From positions 1 to 64,000 of the forward strand of contig JAAVTG010000519.1 of NCBI GenBank assembly GCA_011947345.1: a DNA stretch of 64,000 bases, given 5' to 3'. The notes beneath the pieces were generated by a model. It searched no databases, was not told where the DNA came from, and saw only the letters and a list, made by a program, of their open reading frames with translations. This document shows, one piece after another, positions 1-10,416 of the stretch. Position numbers and translations under genes: made by a program. Each line of letters opens with the position of its first letter. The stretch's first letter is position 1. The stretch comes from Phytophthora quininea. Its lineage: Eukaryota; Oomycota; Peronosporomycetes; Peronosporales; Peronosporaceae.

Positions 1-1903
1 GTAGATCTCAGCGATTGCCCACAGCTGAATGACGCCGCACTCAGACACTTGCAGCAGGCTGCTGGATGATCGAAATTCATTATGCAACGATGTCGTGGCG
101 TCTCCGATGCTGGCATCGTCAAGATCGCTCAATGCTGTAAGAACCTCAAGCACCTCGATGTGTCCGAGTGCTCTCGACTCAGGGGAGTATGGCGACAAAG
201 CACTCCTCGAGATCGGCAAGTGTTGTCAAAGTTGCTTGTGCTAGACCTATTTGGCTGCCAGCACGTGCATGATCCCGGCGTTCGAGCTGTTGCCAAGGTT
301 GTCCATTATTGACCACACTCAAACTAACAGGCTGTCGTGATGTCAGCAGTGTGGCGATTCGTGCGCTAGCTCAGCAATGCACGCGGTTGCAAATACTTTC
401 TGTCTGGATGTATCAAGACGACCAACAGCGACCTCCAGCTGCTCGCCACAACTGCCCTCAGCTCACATGGCTCGACATCAGTGGAAGCCCAAACATCGAT
501 GCTCGTGGAGTGAGCGCTCTAGCAGAAAACTGCACCTCGTTGACATATTTGAGTCTGGCTGGCTGTCAGCGGGTTGGGGACGCAGCTTTGAATGAACTTG
601 CTGGCGCTGGGCTGGCAAAGTACTTGGCAGTTGTCTCTTGCTGATTGTCCTCGAGTCACGGAGAATGGCGTGGATGCACTTACCTCCTCCTGCACTAATC
701 TCATCACGCTGAACCTGACGAACTGCAAGCAGATCGGACGGAGGTTTCTGCAGAAGCTGATAACAAAACTCGAGTTTGTACAGTGGGCAACGAGTTTCTT
801 TGGCTACGAGCCGTTGCCGAACGCCGCGGAGTTGTGTAGAGCGCGACCTTCGCTTACTGGAGTTAAAAAGCGCCATCAAAATTCAATCCGCAATGCGCGG
901 GTGTCTCGCGCGTGGTGGGCTCTGGCAAGCCAAACTCAAGTTTGTGGAGCGGAGAATTCTCCCTAAAATTCAAGCTCGAGTGCGCGGATTCTTGGTAAGG
1001 AAGCGACTGGCCCAAGAACAGCGACGCAAACTAGAGGATCACGCAGCACGGTTAATTGGACGAGCGTATCGAGACTTACAACTCCGTCGAATGCTGGCAC
1101 GTGCAAAGCGACTACGACAAATCAAGGAACACGAGGACGAAGCAGCACTTATCTTCCAGAAGATTTTCCGAGGGTATCGAGATCGAAAACGTGTTGCAAA
1201 TTTGAGATACGAAATGTATTGCGAGCAGCAATTCCAGGCGCGAGTACTAGCCATGCAGGTTTTGGCAGCGATAAAGCTGCAACGTGCGTACCGTGGCCAC
1301 CGAGGACGAACTGACGCAACGATATTGCGCTCGGCGAAAGAAGCTCAGCGTCTTCAACGTGAGCGGGAGATGCGCGCAGCGTCATTTATTCAGCGTGTAT
1401 ACCGCGGTCATAAGGGCCGTGAAGTTCGTGCCCAACGACTTGCAGAGCTAATCCACCAGCAAAAATGCAAAGACGGTGCCACTAACCTGCAGAAAGTGTT
1501 TCGCGGACATCGTGCGCGGCGAAATGCAGCAATCCTGCGTGCCGAATTGGATAAACTGAGGATTCTGAACGCAGCATTAACTATTCAGCGATATTGGCGC
1601 GGCCTTCGTGATAAACACTTGGCTGCAGTGCTAATTGGTCTCGTGAAACTCCGCGTCAGAGAAAATGAGGCTGCACACTCCATTCAGGCAGCATATCGAA
1701 TGCATGCGTCTCGAGGATTCATGAAAGCCATGAAACTTGCGTTGGTAGCGCAGACTAGAAGGGTACAAGCTGCAACGGATATCCAGCGCTTAATCCGAGG
1801 GCATTATGGACGTGGCGAAGCGGAGCTTCAAAGGGAATTACAACGTTTTCGCATCATGCGCCCTGCCTTTGAACATCCTCGACCAACGCAAACGACTCAG
1901 TGA
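1..1903 (+). CDS. Leucine-rich-repeat protein with about ten IQ motifs (5' partial, frame-broken, 3' end replaced)
   Basis: The first ~770 bases encode cysteine-type LRRs of the F-box/AMN1 kind, with units such as LTWLDISGSPNI and LTYLSLAGCQRV. From about 870 to 1830 come roughly ten IQ motifs of the IQxxxRGxxxR type (for example IQSAMRGCLAR and IQRVYRGHKGR), which in known proteins bind calmodulin or EF-hand light chains. The LRR part needs several frame changes: near 190 (GGGG), 230 (CAAAG), 305, 410, 610 and 830; there is also an in-frame TGA at 67. Most sit at short homopolymers and the protein reads well across them, so sequencing indels are as likely as decay. The IQ part is open from 776 to 1903. 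The last ~18 codons come from the inverted-repeat arm that starts near 1847, so the natural C-terminus is lost. A role in cytoskeleton or flagella is possible but not shown. Confidence 0.75.
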
Positions 1904-2931
1904 CTTGAAGTTCTTGATGCAAAAGGTTGAGAGAGAAGCAAAAGCACGAGGTCTTTCGACAGCAAAGATCACAGTTGCTGAAGCGGTGTCCATTTTCCAA
2001 CAGTGTAAGTCAGCCATAGAAGTTCCTAACGAGACTCGCAAAAACCGAAAACGCCGTCGCGGACAACTCGTCTGGCCATCCATCGCAACAATTCTACGCC
2101 AGAAGAAGCCACAAAGAGTTAATGACAATATCCTAACTGATGAGTAGGTTTTGCGTCCAACAGGAATGAGGGCTTTCCTCAGTCATCGCCTCAAGCTATA
2201 TTTCTTTACAATACACACGATAGTTAGCCATACAGATTAGTCAGTGCTGCCGGAGAGATAGACTTACTCGCCAGCATGCATCGATCGTGCGACGGCCTTC
2301 TAAAATGCTGCTGACGTCTTAGATGGTCTGCACCACCACACGACGACGTGAGTGGATGTCTTGGGAAGCTGGTGTGCGCATCTTGTCGAAGTCCTCTCCT
2401 TTGCCAGGCTCCAGCTCGCTGATGCGCAGCGTGGGATTGACACAACTCGCCCAGACCACTTGCAAACGTGTGGACACCACCGCACGCATGCTGCAGACGT
2501 CCTGCATAGGCATCGAGAGCACAACCAGCAGGCGGCTTCATCTTGACCGCGGTACAAACACCTCCACATCACACATCACCGAGAAGCTCCGGTTTCCAAA
2601 TGAGCTAATTAAACTCAGACATTTTATATAACCCTTTGACAATTTGTCATCCTAAAAAAGCCAACACTTATCCTGTAAATTCCGCCCACGAGTAAGTCGT
2701 CGACGATACAGTGCTCACCAGGCTTTATGAACATGATGGTTTTCGGCTTCAGCTCGGCCAATATCAGTCGTTTTCAGCCCAGATTGTACTATCATAACTT
2801 GTTTTTTAAGGGCTTTCGATTGGCGCGTGTTTCGTCGGCCAATGGCGAGTCAGTCTAAAGTGATACCAGAATATTACATATGACGGTGCGACAAAAGTAA
2901 TGAACACAGTTTTGTCGGGGTGGTAAGATTG
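1847..2931 (+). repeat. Left arm of a 1.08-kb inverted repeat
   Basis: This stretch is the reverse complement of 4048-5132. Open frames in the two arms mirror each other exactly; for example 2323-2631 and 4346-4654 encode the same 102 residues on opposite strands. The only differences I found are A6/A5 and T6/T5 runs in the inner part and a small change at the outer end (TTT at 1868-1870 against GACTT opposite). The arm carries the last ~95 codons of the tyrosine recombinase (1860-2147), its 3' flank, the 45-bp terminal repeat copy (about 2664-2708), 170 bp of unassigned flank and the Tc1 terminal repeat. No independent gene is supported in 2148-2880. Confidence 0.9.
1860..2147 (+). pseudogene. 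Duplicated C-terminal fragment of the tyrosine recombinase
   Basis: The frame encodes the same ~95 C-terminal residues as the recombinase gene at 4830-7049, including the basic stretch KNRKRRRGQLVWPS and the end NILTDE. It has no start or catalytic part of its own. It exists because this segment is copied in inverted orientation on both sides of the Tc1 element, which leaves it directly downstream of the IQ-motif gene. Confidence 0.85.
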
Positions 2932-4098
2932 GAATTCAATCAGGTTAAAGCTCTCCAACGTCGTTGCTAATACGAAATATATGCTCCCCGTTTGTCAGCA
3001 CCTTGAAACAGCGCTTTTGCATCGAAAGTACCAGTGCTTCCAAAGTTGTAGTCGGGATAATATCCCGCGCTCTCAGAATCGCCTTCTTGAGGTCCTCAAC
3101 CGAGTTGTACAGGCGTCCCCTGCATACACATGCTGCTTCATTAATTCCCAGACGTTTTCGATCGGATTGAGGTCTGGTGACAGCGCTGGCCAATCGAGAA
3201 GACAAATTTCTTGGTCTTGAAGCCACTCCATTGTTGCCCTCGACCTGTGGCATGAGGCGTTGTCCTGCTGAAAAATTTGCGTCTCCGTATCGATGAACGG
3301 TTGCAAACGCGTCGCTAGCGTCGAGATATACTTGGTCGAGTCCTGCTTGCCAGTTAGAATCTTCAATTCCGTCTTCTTCCCTCCAGCGAAGCCTCCCACC
3401 ATCACCGACCCACCACCTGTGTGGCGACGCATGTTGACGTGCTCAGGGCGTCTAGGATCCACCCACTGGAATCGCATGCCATCTGGACCATCGAGGTTCC
3501 ACATCTTCTCGTCGCTGAAGACGATATAGCACCACTCGAGGTCGTCCATGAGCGTCATGTCGGCAACCCACTTTACACGTGCGTTGCGATGCCGTTTCAT
3601 GAGCATGGGACCGGCCTTGATCTCCTTGTAGGTAAGCCAGTCGACGTCCTTGAGCACACGCTGGATCGTGCGCACACTGCAGGCCAACTGGAGTTTGTTC
3701 TTCACCTTTGCCGCCGACAACTTCTCCGTGGAGACCGCTTTCAAGATCCTCCTCTCCTCGCGTTCGGTCACAGACGGAGGGCTTCCTTGGTAAGGCTTGA
3801 CGCGTTGCTTTGCAGGAGAGCTAACGACCTTGTGGCACGCCCCAGAGACCGGTGGAGACCCGCAGCGATGGTTCTCAGCGGCACACCCGACGCAGAAAGC
3901 GACTTGATCGACTTGCGCTCTTGGTCCGTCAGTAATTTGCCTCTTGTCATCCTGTTCGATTCGAAAGTGGGCACAGCATCCACCAGTCCTTGGTCTTGGC
4001 TCAAACGCAATTACAACGCAAAATGAATGGTTGGAACCAAACTTACGCAATCTTACCACCCCGACAAAACTGTGTTCATTACTTTTGTCGCACCGTCA
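2881..4098 (-). mobile_element. Tc1-like (DD34E) DNA transposon
   Basis: Both ends carry the same 51-bp inverted terminal repeat beginning TGACGGTGCGACAAAAGTAA (2881-2931 and 4048-4098). A TA lies outside each end (2879-2880 and 4099-4100), the expected target duplication of the Tc1/mariner superfamily. Length is 1218 bp. Because the flanks are themselves mirror images for a further kilobase, the TA pair could be either a true target duplication or part of the palindrome. Confidence 0.85.
2945..3951 (-). pseudogene. Tc1-like transposase, frame-broken
   Basis: The protein would start at MTRGKLLTDQER (about 3951). An N-terminal helix-turn-helix part is followed by the catalytic core, with the first Asp in IVFSDEKMW (about 3513), the second in QQDNASCH, and Glu in SPDLNPIENVW. 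Counting residues between the second Asp and the Glu gives 34, so this is a DD34E Tc1 type and not mariner DD34D. Two frame changes are needed, near 3800 and near 3120, and the C-terminal part is read in 2945-3253. All three catalytic residues are present. Either it is a recently dead copy or the breaks are sequencing indels. Confidence 0.85.
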
Positions 4099-5132
4099 TA
4101 TGTAATATTCTGGTATCACTTTAGACTGACTCGCCATTGGCCGACGAAACACGCGCCAATCGAAAGCCCTTAAAAACAAGTTATGATAGTACAATCTGGG
4201 CTGAAAACGACTGATATTGGCCGAGCTGAAGCCGAAAACCATCATGTTCATAAAGCCTGGTGAGCACTGTATCGTCGACGACTTACTCGTGGGCGGAATT
4301 TACAGGATAAGTGTTGGCTTTTTAGGATGACAAATTGTCAAAGGGTTATATAAAATGTCTGAGTTTAATTAGCTCATTTGGAAACCGGAGCTTCTCGGTG
4401 ATGTGTGATGTGGAGGTGTTTGTACCGCGGTCAAGATGAAGCCGCCTGCTGGTTGTGCTCTCGATGCCTATGCAGGACGTCTGCAGCATGCGTGCGGTGG
4501 TGTCCACACGTTTGCAAGTGGTCTGGGCGAGTTGTGTCAATCCCACGCTGCGCATCAGCGAGCTGGAGCCTGGCAAAGGAGAGGACTTCGACAAGATGCG
4601 CACACCAGCTTCCCAAGACATCCACTCACGTCGTCGTGTGGTGGTGCAGACCATCTAAGACGTCAGCAGCATTTTAGAAGGCCGTCGCACGATCGATGCA
4701 TGCTGGCGAGTAAGTCTATCTCTCCGGCAGCACTGACTAATCTGTATGGCTAACTATCGTGTGTATTGTAAAGAAATATAGCTTGAGGCGATGACTGAGG
4801 AAAGCCCTCATTCCTGTTGGACGCAAAACCTACTCATCAGTTAGGATATTGTCATTAACTCTTTGTGGCTTCTTCTGGCGTAGAATTGTTGCGATGGATG
4901 GCCAGACGAGTTGTCCGCGACGGCGTTTTCGGTTTTTGCGAGTCTCGTTAGGAACTTCTATGGCTGACTTACACTGTTGGAAAATGGACACCGCTTCAGC
5001 AACTGTGATCTTTGCTGTCGAAAGACCTCGTGCTTTTGCTTCTCTCTCAACCTTTTGCATCAAGAACTTCAAGTCACTGAGTCGTTTGCGTTGGTCGAGG
5101 ATGTTCAAGTCGGCAGGGCGCATGATGCGAAA
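4048..5132 (-). repeat. Right arm of the 1.08-kb inverted repeat
   Basis: This is the mirror copy of 1847-2931. Here the recombinase C-terminus is continuous with the rest of its gene, so this arm is probably the original and the left arm the copy. The outer limit is set by the last shared block TTTCGCATCATGCGCCCTGC, also present in the left arm just before it departs into the IQ-motif gene. Confidence 0.9.
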
Positions 5133-7262
5133 CGGGGGCAGCTTTTTCACGGAGTCTCCACAGCACCAATGGACCCAAGCTTGTTCTGGTGTTCCGGACG
5201 GCAGATCTACGCCAAAAGGAAAGAGGTGCATGGCGCCGCCCCAGTAATGAATCGGATAGAGGCTAGGTTGCTCGAGCCCAATGCTTTCGTTGACATCACC
5301 GGCTGAGTCATCTACACAATTGACGATGCTGGCGTTCGCATTTGAACTGGTCGGACGAAGATACTGAAGTACACCTTCATCTTCCAGACGCTTCATAATC
5401 GATGCTGCCATTGAATTACAAGTTGGCACTCCAGTCGCAATTGCTCGATCTTCAAGAATTGATTCCACACCGGACATTAAACGACCATACAACGTGTTCT
5501 GCGACTCGGTGATATTTTGCATATCAACTCTTCGCAATTCCGCCGCCTCTTTTAACTCATTGCGGGCAGTTCGTATTTCACTTAAAATCGTCACGTGTGG
5601 AGGAACTCTACTCGGCTGCATTTCAGAGTTGTCAGTGTCTTTGCATACACGCGACCGTAGCTGATCGATTAAATTGCCATCTGCGAATAGTGGGGACTGG
5701 AAGAGTGAGTGATCTTCTGATAATTGCTGATGCAGAAAATCAATGTGGTAAACTAGAGAAGCCAATGCAAATTCGGCAACAAACTCGACGCCCTTGGGAA
5801 GATTGGGAAAGCAAATTCGTTTTGCTTTTGAATCTCTGCATCGCTAACGGCAAACCGAGGTGGAAGTGCAGCAAATTCGGGATGCAATATTGGAAGTCCA
5901 CTCACAGTACGGCCGACAAACATATCTCCAGCTGCATCATGACGGAGGTAGCGGTCTTGCACACCTCCCAGTGACCACCCCGCCCGCAAATGAACGGCAA
6001 CCGATGGTGGACAAGCCGTCGACCCTGACGAACAATACGTTGAAGCTCCTTTGCGCATCGAATGTGTGCCAATATCATCTGCAGTGGTTCCACGTCGCTC
6101 AAGTTCTGCAGCCACTTCTGGTCCTTTTAAAACCCTACCAAGGACCTTTCTAAATCGCTCATATTCATCGTTACCGGGGAATAGATGAACGTCGTTGTCG
6201 TCGATGCCGTAGGTAGCCCAGTATACACCTGTTGAAGGTACAATAATTAGCGCATTATAAACTCGACAAACAGTACCACTGCCTTGTTCACTCACCAAGT
6301 GCGAGTACAGGACAAATTTCAGGCGAAAGTGGATTCGCGTACACATGCCGCGGGTCTCGAGGCCGAGCTCCTCGCTGATCATTTTTCATTTGAGCAAAAT
6401 ATACGCACAGAGCGTCGTCTCGCCACTCGAGGTGTCCGTAGCAAATTGACACAGTATTCGCAGCTCGCGACATTAAATTCCATGACAGAATCATAAAAGT
6501 TCGTGCAAAAATCATGTCCCGTGATGTACTCTTCAGCATCGCCCACGCAACTTGCTTGTACAATCCAAAAGGCATTGGATCCTTTCCTACTTTGATCGTT
6601 CCATGCCCCTGACTGATCGCTGTGGCTACTTTGCGCTGGAGCCCTTTGAAATGACAGCTTAATTCACGCTCCAACTCGGAAGACATCACGCAGTGATAAT
6701 CTTGAAAGAGATTGTAAAAGGCAGACCGATGTCCAGCATAATTCGAGAAACTATGAAAATCTCCGTTGCTCTTCTTCATCGAAAGCACCCACGTCATAAA
6801 ATCCCGAGCCGTGATGCGATCAAAGGCGAGCGGTGGGTTGTCAGGAGCAGTGCTTAAAGCGATTTTAATAGACTTTTTGTCTGCTACTCCATGATCATCG
6901 TATACGAGTGAGTTAGCAAATATGTCAGTCACAAGTGTTCGCTTATTTTTCAGCATCCATTGCAAGAAGCGAATTGTAGAACTTTGGTAAGAAGCACGAG
7001 AACTTAATGAAATTGTGCTTGCACGGGCGCTTGTCACCTCTTCCTCCAATAGCAGTAAATCGTCGACTTCGGTTGTCGTTTTTCGTCAGGATATCCGTCC
7101 TGAGAAAGCTGTTGTGTTTATCAACCACAACGGTATATATAAAGTCTGCATGTAGTGCAAAGAGTCACCAGTCAGAATTTTCCGGACATGAATCCGAACA
7201 AAAGTCTAAAGCTGGTCACACTTATCCTGTCAATTCCGCCCACGAGTAAGTCGTCGACGATA
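4270..7262 (-). mobile_element. Tyrosine-recombinase (Crypton-like) element with apparent terminal inverted repeats
   Basis: A ~45-bp sequence starting TATCGTCGACGACTTACTCG lies at 4270-4315, and its reverse complement lies at 7218-7262 with about one mismatch. The recombinase gene sits between them. A TA adjoins each end. Cryptons are DNA elements mobilised by a tyrosine recombinase and are not usually described with terminal inverted repeats, so the boundary assignment is an inference. The repeat could also be a short piece of host or PLD sequence caught at both ends. The right end abuts the PLD gene inside its C-terminal region. Confidence 0.55.
4830..7050 (-). CDS. Crypton-type tyrosine recombinase with C-terminal DNA-binding region
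   Basis: The N-terminal part (7049-6296) includes a SAM-like core-binding domain. The catalytic domain shows a conserved Arg in MSRAANTV (about 6440), Lys in AQMKNDQ, the box HSMR (about 6064-6053) and the nucleophile Tyr in VQDRYLRH (about 5950), the full R-K-HxxR-Y set of tyrosine recombinases. An intron with GTGAGT...CAG (6295-6229, 67 bp) joins CPVLALG to VYWATYG in frame. One frame change is needed near 5800 at a CCC run. The last ~300 residues contain a coiled-coil-like helix and a basic C-terminus (KNRKRRRGQ), resembling the DNA-binding tail of fungal and oomycete Cryptons. No ATG is evident at the 5' end; an in-frame stop lies just upstream of 7100. The catalytic residues are intact, so recent activity is possible. 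Confidence 0.8.
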
Positions 7263-7624
7263 TTCACCCCAATCTTCAAGTCCGACGTCATACTCCTGCG
7301 ATTCCAATTCGCCGATCCAACAGACAAATAAACGTCGTCGATGACGACAACCTTCGTGTGGATGTACAGATTCAAGTTGCTCTTGGTGGTGTACATCTGG
7401 AACTTGTTTAGGTAAAGCTGTTGAATCGGAGCCACTATATCAAACAATATTTTTCTTATCCCGTCGCCTTCAACTCCGTGTCAGCCCGCTGAACAACTAC
7501 AATGAGGCGTTGGATGGTCGGCATCACTTTCAAGATCGCGTCCTGGAGCTCGGGAATAAGCACAAAGTACTGGTCCTCGATGTAGATAAGTTTTTGGCGG
7601 TTTTAGTCGCCTTGAGACGCGCTT
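7172..7624 (-). pseudogene. C-terminal half of a secreted phospholipase D-like gene
   Basis: On the minus strand 7617-7450 encodes YIEDQYFVLIPELQDAI and IQRLIVVVQRADTE, then 7447-7300 encodes HTKVVVIDDVYLSVGSANWN, the second HxKxxxxD motif of the PLD superfamily (His near 7360). Two stop codons and a frame change lie near 7450-7480 and another frame change near 7590. The reading enters a shared terminal-repeat sequence at 7262, which marks where the tyrosine-recombinase element starts. The missing N-terminal half with the first HKD motif is at 24932-26080 on the same strand; the retrotransposon 7625-24926 separates them. Confidence 0.85.
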
Positions 7625-8726
7625 TGTAACCAATCAGAGGGAAGGATATAAATGTCTAGGAATTGTGTAGTATAGTATTGTGGTTCGTAATAAGGCCGTA
7701 CGCTGTCCGTGTGTCCGTGGTCTGTCCGTCCGTCATTTTTCCGCCCCTTTGCCTGCATCCTACCTATCGTCATTAAATTATATATTGCGTGTGTGAGGAA
7801 CTGTCTAGACCGTCATGGAACCTACGATAGCGACTTCGTACTTTAGCGGGAGGCGGGACCTGGCCGACTTTTGGACGCACTTTTCAAGAGCAAGCGGCCG
7901 GGCCTAGCGAGCGAGGAGCGCGGCGATTTCCGGGGCGGGCAGCGAGCGGACAGCGGCGGCAGTGTTGCGCACACACAGACCACCGATAACCCTGCATTAT
8001 GAAATGAACCTGTGCTCCCTATTGACGTAGACGTGTATAGAAAACCGAAATAATATATTTTAGTAAATAAAAATACGAAAACACAGTTGTCATATGAATG
8101 TAGTGAAGTTTTGTAGGGTGCGTTATGAAATCAAGTTTTTAACCGTTGCCGTCGGTATTATACTATTTTCTATGTGTCGTTTCCGCAGATTGGTACAACT
8201 ACACTAGATCGTCTGCGATTTAGGCTGGGAATATATGGTTCACAGTCCAGGTTTTTACATTGATTTGTAGGTCCACCGCATCTACTGCTTTTGCTGTACT
8301 GAACGATGAGTCTCGAATGTTGAGTATATGTAAGGTTACCCGAATTTCTACCCAGGTTACACGCCAAGAATTAATCCGTTGGGTGGAATGCCTATTGGTT
8401 GATAAGCGCTATCACTGGCTATGCGATGACGTTAGCTGCTTGGGTCGCTATCTATATATTAGAACCACTGCTATTTGCCCCGCAGGAGCTGTAGTTATCA
8501 ATACCACGACTTGAGAACACTATTCGCGCCGGGCACGTCGATTTCAAACACGTCATGTGCAATCTTCTGTAGCCTACGGCATGTACTGCACGCGTTTAGT
8601 ACCATCATTTGCAGACACGTCTGTGTTGATGGCTGAATTGGGTCGAATGTCAAACCCACGACGATAGACATTCGTGCTGCCTATGTTGATGCTGATTGCT
8701 GTCGTACGACCAGCATGATCGCATTT

Positions 8727-9240
8727 TCCATGCCCACAGACACATCTACATGATGTCGATGCTGGACATGCACTGCACATATGCATCCCGGCTAAAACGA
8801 AACAGCCATGCATAAACCCGCGGTTTATTTGGTCTCTTTTGCCTGTTTCACGCGGGTCCTGGATATTGCCGCGCTCTAGCACTGGCCATACTGGCGTGGA
8901 GAACGGCGGAACGTATCGACAGCTACGTTCATTGGTCAGCACGTTTGCATGATAGAATGTTGTGCATGCGTGTGTACGTCATTACCGCACATGTACTGCA
9001 TGCTGCGCGCTCATGTATACCGTGTAGGTGGCAGCAGTTGATTGATTGTTACATAGGATGGTTGCTGACCCCACGACAACGTTAGACGGTTTTGCATGAC
9101 ACACAGACAAGTCTACACGATGTAGAAGCTGGACACGTGCTGCACGTACGCATCGCGAACAAAAAGAAACAGCCATGCTATTACCCCGCGGTTTATTTGG
9201 TCTCTCTCAAGTGCATTACGTGTGTCCTGGACAAGGGTTC
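8727..9240 (+). repeat. Two diverged tandem units, ~368-bp period
   Basis: Unit one (about 8727-8880) and unit two (about 9090-9240) share ordered blocks: ACAGACA(C/A)...TCTACA, GCTGGACA, TGCAC...GCATC, GAAACAGCCATGC, and CCGCGGTTTATTTGGTCTCT (8818 and 9186). The offset of the best block is 368 bp. A further shared block ACATGTACTGCA occurs at about 8991 and 9382. The units are noncoding and imperfect. Confidence 0.75.
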
Positions 9241-9639
9241 ATGATGTACTGACCGCTTGATTACCGCGGAAATGGTAGGCTATCAGCAGTTGTTAACACG
9301 TTTGTATGGAAAAACTACACGTATGTGTGTGACTGAAAGCACTACATGAGAGACTACTCATTTCACATGTGTTGCTTCAGTACATGTACTGCATTTGCGT
9401 GCTCCTGTGCATGTGACAGTAGTTAGATACCTCGACAGTTACACGCAAGTGCTGTTGTCGTTGACGGAGACCACTGTCGAAATACATGCATGGCTATAAG
9501 TAACATTATGTGTGCACTTGATCAGAGTTACACTACAATATTTTTGTAGTCTTATCTGCAACAGAAAATTGTATTCAGTTGGGACTGATCTCTGTGGCGT
9601 GTTGAAGCAGATATCTACACTGTATACACTCCGCACACA

Positions 9640-9900
9640 CACTTTCCATTTCAAATAGAGTGATGGAGCGTGCGCAGATATAGCTCCACCCTGAGGATGC
9701 AACGGACAACAGGAGTACGTTTAACGTTGTGTTTCTCTGCAAACCTGCGTTCTCACGGGCAGCTCTACGTAGCACTGTCGTGCGCGAGGTCGAGGAAGGG
9801 CATCACGATCATGGTGGACGACTCTGCCATCGAGGAGGACGCTGTGCACACGAAGAACATCGTCTACCGCGAGGTGTTCGCCGCTCGCCAGGGCTTCTAA
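9640..9900 (+). pseudogene. C-terminal fragment of a Helitron PIF1-like helicase
   Basis: The plus-strand frame ending at 9900 contains SHGQLYVALSCARSRKG, IMVDDSAIEEDAVHTKN and IVYREVF. This order (GQLYVALSR, then TKNIVYxEV) is the conserved C-terminus of Helitron and PIF1-family helicases. Upstream motifs and the Rep nuclease are absent from the window, so this is a remnant that cannot mobilise itself. It lies 190 bp upstream of the hairpin-CTAG candidate end, as expected for an autonomous Helitron 3' region. Confidence 0.8.
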
Positions 9901-10061
9901 CTGCATCAATATTAATTTACCGTTGCATTTGAAAACTTTGCTTGCGTCTTCAACATGACCCACAGCTCCATCCCGCTGCCGAGCGACAGCGAAGGCGGCT
10001 CTGGCGAGTAGTGGAGCGAGATGCAAATCGAGCGCAACGGGTTGCATCGAACCATGTCCTA

Positions 10062-10093
10062 TCGCCCGAGTGAGCGGGCGACCCCAATGCTAG
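10062..10093 (+). other. Candidate Helitron 3' terminus (hairpin plus CTAG)
   Basis: A 7-bp stem (TCGCCCG with CGGGCGA) and 6-nt loop is followed after eight bases by CTAG and then T. Helitrons end in CTRR preceded by a short hairpin and insert next to T, so the layout fits. The second hairpin with CTGG near 10289 is a competing end. Confidence 0.5.
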
Positions 10094-10416
10094 TCTTTAA
10101 CATAAACCGCGTGTCCGTCCGTCTGTCCGTCAGTCACACTTTTTCTGATTGGCTGAAAACATAACAAAACCCAGTACATTTATCTAGAGAATTACACACC
10201 CAAGTAGATCCGGCCGAGCGAAGCGAGGCTATTAGCCTAGGAGCTCCGGAGAACGAAGACTGCGCCGCAAAGCGGCGCAGCCAACTGGCTTGTTTTCAAT
10301 ATAACAGCAGACGTAGGGCGGTTGTGGAGGCCACGTGGCCTCCATCCCCCTGAACTGCCGGGGACGGCACTATCGTATTTGGCCGCCCTCCCCACAGCTC
10401 TCCGATCCAGATAAAC

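Larger units (their letters stand above)
7679..10296 (+). mobile_element. Helitron-bearing insertion within the 5' LTR
   Basis: The insertion contains the tail of a Helitron helicase (9640-9900). Two candidate Helitron 3' ends follow: a hairpin TCGCCCG...CGGGCGA (10062-10081) with CTAG at 10090 followed by T, and a perfect 8-bp hairpin TGCGCCGC...GCGGCGCA (10260-10278) with CTGG shortly after, close to the LTR junction. The sequence between 7750 and 9640 has no convincing gene. It holds GT/CCGT-rich repeats, two diverged ~370-bp repeat units and many short palindromes. The outer limits do not show a clear TC start, so a compound insertion is possible. Confidence 0.6.
7625..10416 (+). repeat. 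5' LTR, split by an insertion (7625-7678 plus about 10297-10416)
   Basis: The first part includes GGATATAAATGTCTAGGAAT, a TATA-box-like core that recurs in the 3' LTR at 16122 and 24770. The second part (GTTTTCAATATAACAGCAGA onward) matches 24804-24926 nearly base for base. In the 3' LTR the two parts are directly joined, which locates the insertion between 7678 and about 10297. The bases after the LTR end, TGGTAGCACTTGTTGG (10417), begin with TGG as expected of a tRNA primer-binding site. Confidence 0.85.

Noticed and set aside
776..1903. Starting an independent IQ-motif gene at 776
   Set aside because: LRR coding continues into it across a frame change, and the residues before the first IQ motif read as the continuation in the neighbouring frame.
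2224..2631. Overlapping frames of 64-105 residues on both strands in the palindrome arms, mirrored at 4346-4753
   Set aside because: Several frames overlap at the same place on both strands and none has a domain or natural composition; the mirroring is explained by the inverted repeat.
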